Below are positions 25,102-34,316 of a stretch of 64,000 nt of DNA, in pieces. Within the stretch, counting starts at the first letter, position 1, and every line of letters begins with the position of its first letter. A program made the position numbers and the translations under genes. The notes beneath the pieces are model-generated. The model saw nothing but the letters and a program-made list of their open reading frames with translations, did not search any database and was not told where the DNA came from. This DNA is from JADZAI01 sp046348585 (GTDB lineage Bacteria; Pseudomonadota; Alphaproteobacteria; Micropepsales; Micropepsaceae), in assembly GCA_046348585.1 (NCBI GenBank), contig JAXMDZ010000013.1, positions 18,188 through 82,187 of the forward strand. The letters are read 5' to 3'.

Positions 25102-25659
25102 TTGCCATTCGAGAGGGGGTTCAAAGCGAACGCTAACCGGATCTCGCTGCGCGTGCGGGAAAAAATGGGCTTGTTTCCAATCGACCCACTCGACCCTTTT
25201 GCCGTTTGTGATTTTTTTGAGATTGAGGTCATCAAGCTTAGCGATCTCAAATGTGACGCCTCATGTTTTCTCGGACCTGACCAGTCAGCTTTTTCGGCCG
25301 TAACTGTTCCCTGCGGTGCAAGAACAGCAATCGTCCACAACGACGCCCACCATGTGCACCGCCAGCGAAGCAACATCTGCCATGAGTTGGCACATAGCTT
25401 CTTGGGACACGCTCATGCGCCACCACTAACTGATGAAGGCTTGCGCATTCACGACGGGGGGATCGAAGCCGAAGCCAATTTCCTGTCAGGAACTCTTCTG
25501 ATTCCGAACGAGGCCGCACTGCATATTGTTCGAACTGGCATTCAGAGTTCTGCACGTCGATTATACGGCGTGAGCTCCCAGATGCTGGAGTACCGGCTTC
25601 GCGTGAGCGGCGCACGAACGATCTACTCGCGAAAGCTAGCGGCCCTTGAACAGCAGTAG
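25102..25659 (+). CDS. ImmA/IrrE-family zinc metallopeptidase
   Basis: The 185-residue protein has the gluzincin motif HELAH at 94-98 and a downstream Glu ligand in IEAEANFLSG (E122 or E124). It begins at TTG with AGAGGA 5-9 nt upstream. Family members cleave a partner XRE repressor on stress or during quorum sensing, releasing the genes it controls. Here that would derepress the ubiquitin-like operon; this is inference from pairing and operator layout. It is not a JAB-type deubiquitinase, but its protease activity might also act on the ubiquitin-like protein. Confidence 0.9.
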   Translation: MPFERGFKANANRISLRVREKMGLFPIDPLDPFAVCDFFEIEVIKLSDLKCDASCFLGPDQSAFSAVTVPCGARTAIVHNDAHHVHRQRSNICHELAHSFLGHAHAPPLTDEGLRIHDGGIEAEANFLSGTLLIPNEAALHIVRTGIQSSARRLYGVSSQMLEYRLRVSGARTIYSRKLAALEQQ

Positions 25660-25692
25660 CGCTCGCCAACCACGCTTACACAATGACGCGCC

Positions 25693-27255
25693 TCACTCCC
25701 ACTCAATCGTCCCCGGCGGTTTGCTCGTCACGTCGTAGACCACCCGGTTGATGCCGCGGACTTCGTTGACGATGCGGGTGGCGGTGCGGCCGAGGACGTT
25801 CATGTCGAAGGGGAAGAAGTCGGCGGTCATGCCGTCGGTTGAGGTGACGGCGCGCAGGGCGCAGACTTGGTCATACGTGCGGCCGTCGCCCATGACGCCC
25901 ACGGTGCGGACGGGGAGCAGCACCGCGAAGGCCTGCCAGATCTTGTCGTAGAGGCCGGCCTTGCGGATCTCGTCGAGATAGATCGCGTCGGCCTGGCGCA
26001 GAATGTCGAGCTTCTCGCGCGTCACCCCGCCCGGCAGGCGGATCGCAAGGCCGGGGCCGGGGAACGGGTGGCGGCCGACGAACGCCTCCGGCAGGCCCAG
26101 CTCTCGCCCCAGGGCCCGCACCTCGTCCTTGAAGAGTTCGCGCAAGGGCTCGACCAGCTTCAGCTTCATCCGCTCCGGCAGGCCGCCGACATTGTGGTGG
26201 CTCTTGATGGTGACCGAGGGGCCGCCGGAGAAGCTGACGCTCTCGATCACGTCAGGGTAGAGCGTGCCCTGGGCGAGGAAGGCCGGGGCGCCCTTGCCGT
26301 CGGCGGCGATGCGGTGGGCCTCGGCGTCGAAGATGTCGATGAAGAGGCGGCCGATGGTCTTGCGCTTGGTCTCGGGGTCGGCCTCGCCTTCCAGCGCAGA
26401 GATGAAGGTGTCGGCCGCGTCCACATGGACCAGCGGGATGTTGTAGTGGTCGCGGAAGAGCGAGACGACCTCGTCGGCCTCGTTCAGGCGCATCAGGCCG
26501 TGGTCGACGAAGACGCAGGTGAGCTGGTCGCCGATCGCCTCGTGGATGAGGACGGCGGTGACGGCGCTGTCGACGCCGCCGCTGAGGCCGCAGATGACGC
26601 GCTCGCCGCCCACCTGGGCGCGGATTTTCGCGATCATCTGGTCGCGGTAGGCCGACATGGTCCAGTCGGGGGTGAGGCCGGCGATGTTCAGGACGAAGTT
26701 GGAGAGCAGCTTGCCGCCGTCCGGCGTGTGGACGACCTCAGGGTGGAACATCATCGAGTAGAAGTGCCGGGACTCGTCGGCGGCGACGGCGAAGGGGGCG
26801 TTCTCGGACGTCGCCTTGACGACGAAGCCTTCGGGGAGGCGCGTCACGCGGTCGCCGTGGCTCATCCAGACCGGGTAGCGGCGGCCGACCTGCCAGACGC
26901 CCTCGAAGAGCGGGCTGGATTCGAGGATCTCCACGTCGGCGCGGCCGAACTCCGCCGCGTGGCCGCCCTCGACCGTGCCGCCGAGCTGCGTCGCCATGGT
27001 CTGCTGGCCGTAGCAGATGCCGAGCACCGGAATGCCGGCGGCGAAGACGGCGTCCGGCGCGCGCGGGCTGCCATCCATGACGACCGAGGCCGGGCCGCCG
27101 GACAGGATCACCGCCTGCGGCTTCAGTTTCGCGAAGGCCGCCTCGGCGGACTGGAAGGGGTGGATCTCGCAGTAGACGCCGATCTCGCGCACCCGGCGCG
27201 CGATCAGCTGCGTCACCTGGCTGCCGAAATCGATGATGAGGACGGTGGAGGACAT
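25693..27255 (-). CDS. guaA: GMP synthase (glutamine-hydrolysing)
   Basis: Converts XMP to GMP. The 520-residue protein starts MSSTVLIIDFGSQVTQLIAR at 27255; a longer frame to 27441 is Arg/Pro-rich shadow. The class I amidotransferase has nucleophile Cys in GICYGQQ and His/Glu in MFHPEV. The ATP-pyrophosphatase P-loop is GLSGGVDSA and the C-terminal dimerisation domain ends RVVYDVTSKPPGTIEWE. guaB is also in the window, but about 5 kb away and not co-transcribed. Confidence 0.97.
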   Translation of the reverse strand: MSSTVLIIDFGSQVTQLIARRVREIGVYCEIHPFQSAEAAFAKLKPQAVILSGGPASVVMDGSPRAPDAVFAAGIPVLGICYGQQTMATQLGGTVEGGHAAEFGRADVEILESSPLFEGVWQVGRRYPVWMSHGDRVTRLPEGFVVKATSENAPFAVAADESRHFYSMMFHPEVVHTPDGGKLLSNFVLNIAGLTPDWTMSAYRDQMIAKIRAQVGGERVICGLSGGVDSAVTAVLIHEAIGDQLTCVFVDHGLMRLNEADEVVSLFRDHYNIPLVHVDAADTFISALEGEADPETKRKTIGRLFIDIFDAEAHRIAADGKGAPAFLAQGTLYPDVIESVSFSGGPSVTIKSHHNVGGLPERMKLKLVEPLRELFKDEVRALGRELGLPEAFVGRHPFPGPGLAIRLPGGVTREKLDILRQADAIYLDEIRKAGLYDKIWQAFAVLLPVRTVGVMGDGRTYDQVCALRAVTSTDGMTADFFPFDMNVLGRTATRIVNEVRGINRVVYDVTSKPPGTIEWE

Positions 27256-27286
27256 GGCGTGAGATAGCGGGAGTCGGAGGAGATTT

Positions 27287-28459
27287 CTACCGGGCGAAGA
27301 CGGCGCAGAAGAAGCCATCCGTGCCGGTGGCGCGCGGGCTGAGGCGGGTGTCCGGGGCGCCGCGGGAGAAGGCCGGATGGCGGGCGAGGAAGGCCTCCGC
27401 CTGGTCCTCGTTCTCCTGGGGCAGCACCGAGCAGGTGACATAGACGAGGCGGCCGCCTTGTTTCACGTGACGCGCGGCGGCGTCGAGCAGGCGGGCCTGG
27501 AGCGCGGTCAGCCGGGCGAGGCCCTCCGGCGTCAGGCGCAGGCGCGTCTCCGGGTTGCGCCGCCAGGTGCCGGAGCCGGTGCAGGGCGCGTCCACCAGAA
27601 CGCGGTCGAAGGTTTCGGCGAAGGGCGCGGGGCCGTCCAGCCAGTCCTCCGGCAGAAGGCGGGTCTCGACGATGGTCGCGCCGGCCCGGGCGGCGCGCGG
27701 GGCGAGGCGCTTCAGACGCACCGGGCCGGTGTCGCAGGCGAGGAGGCGGCCGGAATTGCGCATCGTAGCGGCGAGGGCGAGGGTCTTGCCCCCTGCCCCG
27801 GCGCAGAGATCTAGCACGCTCGATCCGGGGCGGGCGTCAGCCAGTCCGGCGACGATCTGCGAGCCGGCGTCCTGCACCTCGACCAGGCCGAGCGCGTGGG
27901 CGGCGCTGGACTCGACATCGACGCCGCCCGCCAGCACGCGCAGCGCCGTCTGCGGGCGGTCGAGCGGCTCGGCGGCGATGCCGTCCTCGGCGAGTTTCTC
28001 CAGCGCCGTTTCGCGCGTTGCCTTCAGCGTGTTGACGCGCAGGTCCATCGGGGCGCGGGTCAGCAGGGCCGCGAGTTCCGCGCCGACGTCGTCGCCCCAG
28101 GCGCGGGCGAGCGAGGCGGCGAGCCAGTCCGGCAGCGCGGGCGGGGCCACGGCCAGCGCCGCGCGTTCGGCGTCGTCGAGCGGCGCGGGGGCGTGGCGGC
28201 CGCCGCTGAAGAGGGCCGCGATCTCGTCCGGGGGGAGGCCCTGCCCCGCGAGGCCCGCCAGCATCGCGGCGCGCGCGGTGGAGGCGCCGCCGCCGCTACG
28301 CAGGGCGGCATAGACGAGGTCGCCGATCGCCCGCCGGTCGCCCGATCCGGCGAAGCGATGCGTCTGGCCCCACGCCTTCAGCGCGCGATCGGCGGCCGCG
28401 CCGCTCATCACCTGAGCGACGATTTCGATAGCGGCCTGAACGCGCGCTTCACGATTCAC
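27287..28459 (-). CDS. RsmB/NOP-family RNA cytosine-5 methyltransferase
   Basis: The 390-residue protein has an N-terminal NusB-like helical domain, an RNA-binding segment (MDLRVNTLKATRE), SAM motif VLDLCAGAGGKTLALA and the two cysteine motifs of m5C methyltransferases: DAPCTGSGTWRRNPE and VTCSVLPQENE. The target is probably 16S rRNA (RsmB-like), but paralogues with other targets exist in alphaproteobacteria. It lies 31 nt upstream of guaA in the same direction and may be co-transcribed. Confidence 0.9.
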   Translation of the reverse strand: MNREARVQAAIEIVAQVMSGAAADRALKAWGQTHRFAGSGDRRAIGDLVYAALRSGGGASTARAAMLAGLAGQGLPPDEIAALFSGGRHAPAPLDDAERAALAVAPPALPDWLAASLARAWGDDVGAELAALLTRAPMDLRVNTLKATRETALEKLAEDGIAAEPLDRPQTALRVLAGGVDVESSAAHALGLVEVQDAGSQIVAGLADARPGSSVLDLCAGAGGKTLALAATMRNSGRLLACDTGPVRLKRLAPRAARAGATIVETRLLPEDWLDGPAPFAETFDRVLVDAPCTGSGTWRRNPETRLRLTPEGLARLTALQARLLDAAARHVKQGGRLVYVTCSVLPQENEDQAEAFLARHPAFSRGAPDTRLSPRATGTDGFFCAVFAR

Positions 28460-28746
28460 GGTTAACCCGCCCCTTCTCGCACTGCGCCCGCGATATGCCG
28501 CATCGCATCATGTTGTCCAAGAGCAACAGCCGCGGACATTGAAGATGCTGCACCCGCGCTGCGCGACAATTCGCTCGTTACAGCCTGACAATGCGTCACT
28601 AACGTCGAGTCATTCCGAAACGTAAGCGAGGAGAGTCCCGACCATCGTAACCGAAACCGCAAGGTCAAAGGGCCATGCGGGTAACAATCAAAACAAAAAC
28701 GCCGATCCCGCAGCAACAAAGCGAGACGGCGCCAGGGAAACGCATC

Positions 28747-31638
28747 ATGACAGGCACTATCGTTCGGGGGGGCATGTCGTCCTCCCTGCTGAAGGCAGTC
28801 CTGCTTTCGACCGCCTTTGTCGTCCCTGCCTTCGCGCAGGAAGCCCCTCCCCCGGCCGAAGAACCGGCCGTCGCCACCGGCGAAGAGGAAATCACCGTCA
28901 CGGCCCAGCGCCGGTCGGAAAACATCCAGAAAGTGCCGATCGCCGTTTCGGCCTTCGGACAGGACCAGCTCCAGAAGCAGAAGATCGACGGCGGCCCGAA
29001 CCTCGTTCTGGCGGTTCCGAACGTCAACTTCGCCAAGGGCAACTTCACCGGCTCGAACTTCTCGATCCGCGGCATCGGCTCGAAGCTGGACGCGGCGTCG
29101 GGCGACTCGGCCACCGGCATCCACATCAACGGCTCGCCGCTGACCGCGAACAATCTGTTCGAGGCCGACTTCTACGACATGGAGCGCGTCGAGGTCCTGC
29201 GCGGCCCGCAGGGCACGCTCTACGGACGTAACGCGACGGGCGGCGTGGTCAACCTGATCACCGCCAAGCCCGACTTCGACGACTTCGGCGGCAAGCTCCG
29301 CGCCGAATACGGCAATTTCAGCTCGATCAAGCTGAAGGGCATGATCAACGCGCCGATCAACGACATGTTCGCGCTGCGCGTCGCCGGCGTCTATTTCAAG
29401 CGCGACGGCTTCGGCACGAACCTGACGACCGGCAACGACGCCGACGACCGCGATCTGTGGGCGGCGCGCGCCACGCTCGGCTTCAAGCCGGACGAGGACT
29501 TCACCGCCTATCTGATCTGGGACCATTTCGACGAGGACGACAGCCGCTCGCGCATCGGCAAGCAGCTCTGCTCCAAGGACACCGGTCCGGCCAATATCGG
29601 CGGCGTCGCTTTCAGCACCACCGCCAATGTCGCGAATATCCAGCAGGGCTTCTTCAGCCAGGGCTGCCGCGCCACGCCGGTCGATGCGCCCGACATCTTC
29701 GGCACGCTCGATAGCCGCGCCACGCTGGGCGGCCTCTTCGGCTATTTCGGCGGCTTCCTTACGGGCGACGCCTATGCCGGCAAGATGCAGGACCCGGACG
29801 TCCGCAACATCGAGTCCTCGTTCGACCCGATCTACCGCTCGAAGACCGACATCTATCAGCTCCAGATGGACTGGGACGTGTCGGACGATGTGCGGCTGTC
29901 GTCGCTGACCTCGTACACAGAGTTCGACCTCTACACGCGGCAGGACTACAACCGCTATACGCCGAGCGGCGTCTTCAATGTGGTTCCGAACCCGGACGCC
30001 TTGCTCGCCTTCCCCGGCTATGCCGCCGTGATCTATCCGGCGCTGTTTCCCGGAGGGGTCGTCAACGACCCGCAGAACGGGGCGCAGAACCGCTTCGCGA
30101 CGAGCGACATCTCGTCGGCGAAGACCGAGCAGTTCACGCAGGAGTTCCGCGTTTCGACCAGCTTCGACGGGCCGGTCAATTTCAGCCTCGGGGCGAACTA
30201 CCTGAACCTCGACGCGACCGGCGACTACTACGTGATGTTCAACACAGGGACCGCCTTCTACCAGGTGTGTACCGCGGTCGGCGGCATTCCGAACCTGTGC
30301 GCAGCCAACGTCGCCATCGACCCGAACGCCGAACCGGACCGCAGCGGCCACAACTACTACGACTCCTACTCGCCGTATAACCTCACCTCGAGCGCGGTGT
30401 TCGGCGAGATCTATCTCGACCTCTCCGACACGTTCAAAGTCACCGGCGGCATCCGCTACACCGACGACGACAAGACGCTGGAGAACCATGCGGTGGCGCT
30501 GGGTACGCCAGGCTCCGGCCCCGCGCCGTCGGTCTATGCCAATGTCCGCTTCAAGGAGCTGACCGGCCGCGTCGGCTTCGACTGGCAGCCCGATCTGTCG
30601 TTCACCGACTCGACGCTGATCTATGCGTTCTACTCGCGCGGCTACAAGGCGGGCGGTCTCAACTCGCCCTGCTCGGCCGGGCCGGGCGTCGTCTGCGGGC
30701 CGCCGGCCTTCGATCCGGAGTTCATCAACTCCTACGAAATCGGCACCAAGAACACGCTGGACGAAGGCCGCATCCAGCTGAACCTGTCGATCTTCATGTA
30801 CGACTACAACGGCTATCAGGTCTCGAAGATCGTCAACCGCGCCTCGACCAACGAGAACATCGACGCCGAGATCCGCGGCGCCGAATTCGAGTCGGTCTGG
30901 TCGCCGATCGAGGGCCTGCGCTTCAACGCCAATGTCGGTTATCTCGACACCGAGATCACCTCGGGCAACTCGATCGACACCTTCAACCGCACCCAGAGCA
31001 ACCCCAATCTGGTGGTGGTGAAGTCGAGCGCGGCGTCCAACTGCGTGGTCTCGCTGGCCTCGGCCCAGATGGCGCTGGCGATCTCGAACGCCGGGAACGC
31101 CGGCGCCGGCAACCCTTCGGTACTGCTCGGCGTCTGCAGCTCCGCGACGAACCCCGATGGAACGCCGACTGCAGCAAGCATCGCTGCTCGCGGCACCCCG
31201 CTTTTCCCTGGGGGCCCGGCCGCCGCTGGCCTGAACGCCTTCAACCAACTCTACAGCGACGGCGTTCCCGTCGAACTGTCGGGCAACAACCTGCCGAACG
31301 CACCGCAGTGGACCATCTCGCTGGGCGCGCAGTACACGTTCGAGATCGCCTCGGGCTGGGACTTCACCGCCCGCGTCGATTACTACAAGCAGACCTCGAC
31401 GTTCTCGCGCATCTACAACTCGGTGCCCGACCGCATCCCCGGCTGGGAAAACGTCAACATCACGCTGACGCTGACCAACCCGGATTCGGGCTTCACGATC
31501 GACGCATTCGTCAAGAACGCGACGGACGAGACGGCGCTGAACGACACCTACCTGACGGACGACTCGTCGGGCCTGTTCCGCAACGGCTTCTATGGCGATC
31601 CGCGGACCTACGGCCTCGCGATCTCCTACGAGTTCTGA
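28747..31638 (+). CDS. TonB-dependent outer-membrane receptor
   Basis: Energy-dependent uptake channel. The 963-residue form starting at 28747 has AGGGAAA upstream and a signal peptide ending VVPAFAQE; the frame is open to 28675. The TonB box is probably EEEITVTAQRR. The plug contains SIRGIGS and EVLRGPQGTLYGRNATGGVVNLIT, the barrel contains FYSRGYKAGGLNSP, and the final strand reads TYGLAISYEF with terminal Phe. No TonB/ExbBD, regulator or enzyme gene flanks it, so the ligand is unknown. A UUCG-loop terminator follows. Confidence 0.94.
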   Translation: MTGTIVRGGMSSSLLKAVLLSTAFVVPAFAQEAPPPAEEPAVATGEEEITVTAQRRSENIQKVPIAVSAFGQDQLQKQKIDGGPNLVLAVPNVNFAKGNFTGSNFSIRGIGSKLDAASGDSATGIHINGSPLTANNLFEADFYDMERVEVLRGPQGTLYGRNATGGVVNLITAKPDFDDFGGKLRAEYGNFSSIKLKGMINAPINDMFALRVAGVYFKRDGFGTNLTTGNDADDRDLWAARATLGFKPDEDFTAYLIWDHFDEDDSRSRIGKQLCSKDTGPANIGGVAFSTTANVANIQQGFFSQGCRATPVDAPDIFGTLDSRATLGGLFGYFGGFLTGDAYAGKMQDPDVRNIESSFDPIYRSKTDIYQLQMDWDVSDDVRLSSLTSYTEFDLYTRQDYNRYTPSGVFNVVPNPDALLAFPGYAAVIYPALFPGGVVNDPQNGAQNRFATSDISSAKTEQFTQEFRVSTSFDGPVNFSLGANYLNLDATGDYYVMFNTGTAFYQVCTAVGGIPNLCAANVAIDPNAEPDRSGHNYYDSYSPYNLTSSAVFGEIYLDLSDTFKVTGGIRYTDDDKTLENHAVALGTPGSGPAPSVYANVRFKELTGRVGFDWQPDLSFTDSTLIYAFYSRGYKAGGLNSPCSAGPGVVCGPPAFDPEFINSYEIGTKNTLDEGRIQLNLSIFMYDYNGYQVSKIVNRASTNENIDAEIRGAEFESVWSPIEGLRFNANVGYLDTEITSGNSIDTFNRTQSNPNLVVVKSSAASNCVVSLASAQMALAISNAGNAGAGNPSVLLGVCSSATNPDGTPTAASIAARGTPLFPGGPAAAGLNAFNQLYSDGVPVELSGNNLPNAPQWTISLGAQYTFEIASGWDFTARVDYYKQTSTFSRIYNSVPDRIPGWENVNITLTLTNPDSGFTIDAFVKNATDETALNDTYLTDDSSGLFRNGFYGDPRTYGLAISYEF

Positions 31639-31662
31639 GCGAGAGCACAGGACGTGTTGTGG

Positions 31663-31692
31663 CGGGGGCGCTTCGGCGCCCCCGTTGCTTTT
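31663..31692 (+). terminator. Intrinsic terminator of the TonB receptor gene
   Basis: A perfect 9-bp stem CGGGGGCGC/GCGCCCCCG with a TTCG tetraloop is followed after TTGC by TTTT. Confidence 0.88.
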
Positions 31693-31710
31693 CGGGGGGT
31701 GGGGAAGCCG

Positions 31711-31830
31711 TGGATGGTCCGCCTGCGCGGACCATGACGGAAGGCGTGGCGGCCGGGGCGGTGTTTGGCACGGCCGCTCGGTTGCCTGCCGCCGCCGTTC
31801 TGGATGGCCGGGTCAGGCCCGGCCATGAGG
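31711..31830. repeat. Two REP-like palindromes (TGGATGG...CCATGA)
   Basis: 31711-31740 reads TGGATGGTCCGC then GCGGACCATGACGG, and 31801-31830 reads TGGATGGCCGGG then CCCGGCCATGAGG. A relative is at 56245-56271. Palindromes with the TGGATGGCCGGGTCAAGCCC-type sequence are widespread in alphaproteobacterial intergenic DNA. Confidence 0.7.
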
Positions 31831-31852
31831 GTTGTGGGTGCGGCTTGCGGCG

Positions 31853-33331
31853 TCAGGCGGCGCCGGGATTGTAGTTGGGGGCGGCGCTGGTGATCATCAC
31901 GCCGTGCGGATGGCTTTCGCGCATGCCCGCCCCGGTGATGCGCACGAACTCGGCGCGCGCATGCAGGTCGGCGATGGTGCGGCAGCCGGTATAGCCCATC
32001 GCGGCGCGCAGGCCGCCGATGAGCTGGTGCACCACCGCTTCGGCCGGACCCTTGTAGGGCACCTGGCCCTCGATGCCTTCGGGCACCAGCTTCAACGTGT
32101 CGCGCACTTCCGCCTGGAAGTAGCGGTCGGCCGAGCCGCGCGCCATCGCGCCGAGCGAACCCATGCCGCGATAGGCCTTGTAGGAGCGGCCCTGGTAGAG
32201 AATGACCTCGCCGGGGCTTTCGTCGGTGCCCGCGAGGGCCGAGCCGACCATCGCGCAGCTCGCGCCCGCCGCGATCGCCTTGGCGAGATCGCCCGAGAAG
32301 CGGATGCCGCCGTCGGCGATGACCGGCACGCCGGCCTTCGCGGCCGCCCCGGCGCAATCCATGATCGCGGTGAGCTGCGGCACGCCGACGCCGGCGACGA
32401 TGCGGGTGGTGCAGATCGAGCCCGGGCCGATGCCGACCTTCACGGCGTCCGCGCCCGCGTCGATCAGCGCCTGCGTCGCCGCGGCGGTCGCCACGTTGCC
32501 GGCGATGATCTGGGTCGCGTTGGAGAGGCGCTTCACGCGCTGCACCGCCTCCAGAACGCGGGCCGAGTGGCCGTGCGCGGTGTCGATGACGACGACATCG
32601 ACACCGGCGTCGATCAGCATCTCGGTGCGGGCGAAACCGTCGTCGCCGACCGTCGAGGCGGCGGCGACCAGCAGGCGGCCCTGGGCGTCCTTGGCGGCGC
32701 GCGGATGGGTCTGCGCGCCCTCGATGTCCTTCACCGTGATGAGGCCGATCAGGCGGTAATCGTCGTCGACCACCAGCAGCTTCTCGATCCGGCGGGCATG
32801 CAGCAGACGCTTCGCCTCGTCGCGCGAGACGTTCTCGCGCGCCGTGACCAGATTGTCCTTGGTCATCAGGCTGGCGACGCTCGCCCCCATGTCGGTGGCG
32901 AAGCGCATGTCGCGGTTGGTGAGGATGCCGACGAGGCGGCCGGGGCGGCCGTCGCCGTTGCTCTCCACCACCGGGAAGCCGGTGACGCGGTGGCGTTCGC
33001 GCAGCGCCATCGCCTCTTTCAGCGTCGTGCCCGGCGTCACCGTCACCGGATTGACCACCAGCCAGCTCTCGTACCGCTTCACGTCGCGGACCTGCCGGGC
33101 CTGTTCCTCGGGGCTGAGATTGCGGTGGAGGACGCCGATGCCCCCGGCCTGCGCCATCGCGATGGCGAGGCGGGCCTCGGTCACGGTGTCCATCGCCGAG
33201 GAGGCGAGCGGGATGTTGAGATCGATCGAGCGGGTCAGGCGGGTCGAGGTATCGGCCTCGCCGGGCATCACGTCGGACGCCCCCGGCACCAGGAGAACGT
33301 CGTCGAATGTCAGCGCTTCGCGGATGCTCAT
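31853..33331 (-). CDS. guaB: IMP dehydrogenase
   Basis: NAD-dependent oxidation of IMP to XMP, the rate-limiting step to GMP. The 492-residue protein starts MSIREALTFDDVLLVPG at 33331 with GGAGG 4 nt upstream; the longer frame is discarded. Two CBS domains occupy about 95-210. The catalytic-Cys loop is GIGPGSICTTRI and the flap contains YRGMGSLGAM. The N-terminal beta/alpha barrel has the usual SSAMDTVTE. Confidence 0.97.
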   Translation of the reverse strand: MSIREALTFDDVLLVPGASDVMPGEADTSTRLTRSIDLNIPLASSAMDTVTEARLAIAMAQAGGIGVLHRNLSPEEQARQVRDVKRYESWLVVNPVTVTPGTTLKEAMALRERHRVTGFPVVESNGDGRPGRLVGILTNRDMRFATDMGASVASLMTKDNLVTARENVSRDEAKRLLHARRIEKLLVVDDDYRLIGLITVKDIEGAQTHPRAAKDAQGRLLVAAASTVGDDGFARTEMLIDAGVDVVVIDTAHGHSARVLEAVQRVKRLSNATQIIAGNVATAAATQALIDAGADAVKVGIGPGSICTTRIVAGVGVPQLTAIMDCAGAAAKAGVPVIADGGIRFSGDLAKAIAAGASCAMVGSALAGTDESPGEVILYQGRSYKAYRGMGSLGAMARGSADRYFQAEVRDTLKLVPEGIEGQVPYKGPAEAVVHQLIGGLRAAMGYTGCRTIADLHARAEFVRITGAGMRESHPHGVMITSAAPNYNPGAA

Positions 33332-33514
33332 GGCACCTCCGAGTAGTTGAGCAGGGCCACGGCGCGGAACGCGCGACTCGGGGGCTGCGGTGTCGAAAGT
33401 GCGCGGCTGCATAACCCGGCTTTCCGCGAAATGCAAAGGGCGGCCGATTCAAGGGCCAAGGGCGTGACCGCCGCCGCAGACCGGGCGGCGGATGGCCGGT
33501 AGGCTGTATTCATT

Positions 33515-33598
33515 ATGAAATGGCTGAAACTCGCCCTGCCGATGGCGACCCTCGCGGGCGCCGTCGCCCTCGCCGCCCCGGCGCTCCACGTCGTCTAG
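33515..33598 (+). CDS. Possible 27-residue hydrophobic peptide
   Basis: ATG to TAG encodes a Lys-Trp-Leu-Lys start followed by an Ala/Leu/Val-rich stretch (LALPMATLAGAVALAAPAL), which would be a single membrane helix. The ribosome-binding site is weak. It is divergent from guaB and convergent with rlmE. It could equally be chance in GC-rich DNA. Confidence 0.25.
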   Translation: MKWLKLALPMATLAGAVALAAPALHVV

Positions 33599-33620
33599 CC
33601 GCCCGTCAGGACGCCACCCG

Positions 33621-34316
33621 TCAGGATCGGCCGCGAAAGCCCAGCGCCACGACATACATCTCGGCCGAATCGGCCCGGCTGGCCGGCGGCTTGACGTGCG
33701 CGACGGTGCGGAAATCGCGCTTCATCGCCTGAAGAAGCTGGCCCTCGGTGCCGCCGCGCTGGACCTTGCAGACGAAGGCCCCGCCGGGTTTCAGCACCTC
33801 CTGCGCGAAGGCGAGCGCCGCCTCGCAGAGCGCCATGATCTTCATGTGGTCGGTCTGGCGGTGGCCGGTCGCGGGGGCCGCCATGTCGGAGATGACCGCG
33901 TCGGCCTCGCCGCCCATGATGGCCTTGAGCCGTTCCGGGGCGTCCTCGGCGAGGAAATCGAGATGCAGGATCTCGGCCCCGGGGACCGCATCCATCGGGC
34001 TGATGTCGAGCCCGACGACCGTGCCCTTCGGCCCCGCCCGCTCGACCGCGACCTGAGTCCAGCCGCCGGGCGCGGCCCCCAGATCGACGATCCGGCCGCC
34101 CTTGGGGATCAGCTTGTAGCGGTCGTCCATCTCCATCAGCTTGAAGGCGGCCCGCGAGCGATAGCCCTGGGTCCGCGCCGCCGCGACATAAGGGTCGTTG
34201 AGCTGGCGCTGGAGCCACTTCACCTGGCCGACCGTGCGGCCCCGCGCGGTCTTGACCATCACCTTGAGTTTCCGCCCGGAACCCGTTGGCAGGGATGTAT
34301 CTTTTTTCTTCGTCAC
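33621..34316 (-). CDS. rlmE: 23S rRNA 2'-O-ribose methyltransferase RlmE
   Basis: FtsJ/RrmJ family, which methylates U2552 (E. coli numbering) of 23S rRNA. The 231-residue protein starts at GTG 34316, whose codon overlaps the stop of the upstream gene (GTGA). A basic N-terminus is followed by YRSRAAFKLMEMDDRY, SAM motif VDLGAAPGGWTQVA, SDMAAPATGHRQTDH and LKPGGAFVCKV. The upstream extension to 34595 is shadow of the phosphatase gene. Confidence 0.94.
   Translation of the reverse strand: MTKKKDTSLPTGSGRKLKVMVKTARGRTVGQVKWLQRQLNDPYVAAARTQGYRSRAAFKLMEMDDRYKLIPKGGRIVDLGAAPGGWTQVAVERAGPKGTVVGLDISPMDAVPGAEILHLDFLAEDAPERLKAIMGGEADAVISDMAAPATGHRQTDHMKIMALCEAALAFAQEVLKPGGAFVCKVQRGGTEGQLLQAMKRDFRTVAHVKPPASRADSAEMYVVALGFRGRS

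Noticed and set aside
25102..25659. ImmA/IrrE protein as a JAB-type deubiquitinase of the ubiquitin-like system
   Set aside because: It has HExxH (HELAH) rather than the JAMM motif and is paired with an XRE gene, so a repressor-cleaving peptidase is the simpler reading; a role on the ubiquitin-like protein remains only a possibility.
22192..25692. Insertion sequence or integrase at the island borders
   Set aside because: No transposase, integrase or matching terminal repeats could be found on either side; the island may have arrived by homologous recombination.
28462..31248. 928-codon minus-strand frame opposite the TonB receptor
   Set aside because: Shadow frame; the receptor on the plus strand has signal peptide, plug and barrel motifs and a terminator.
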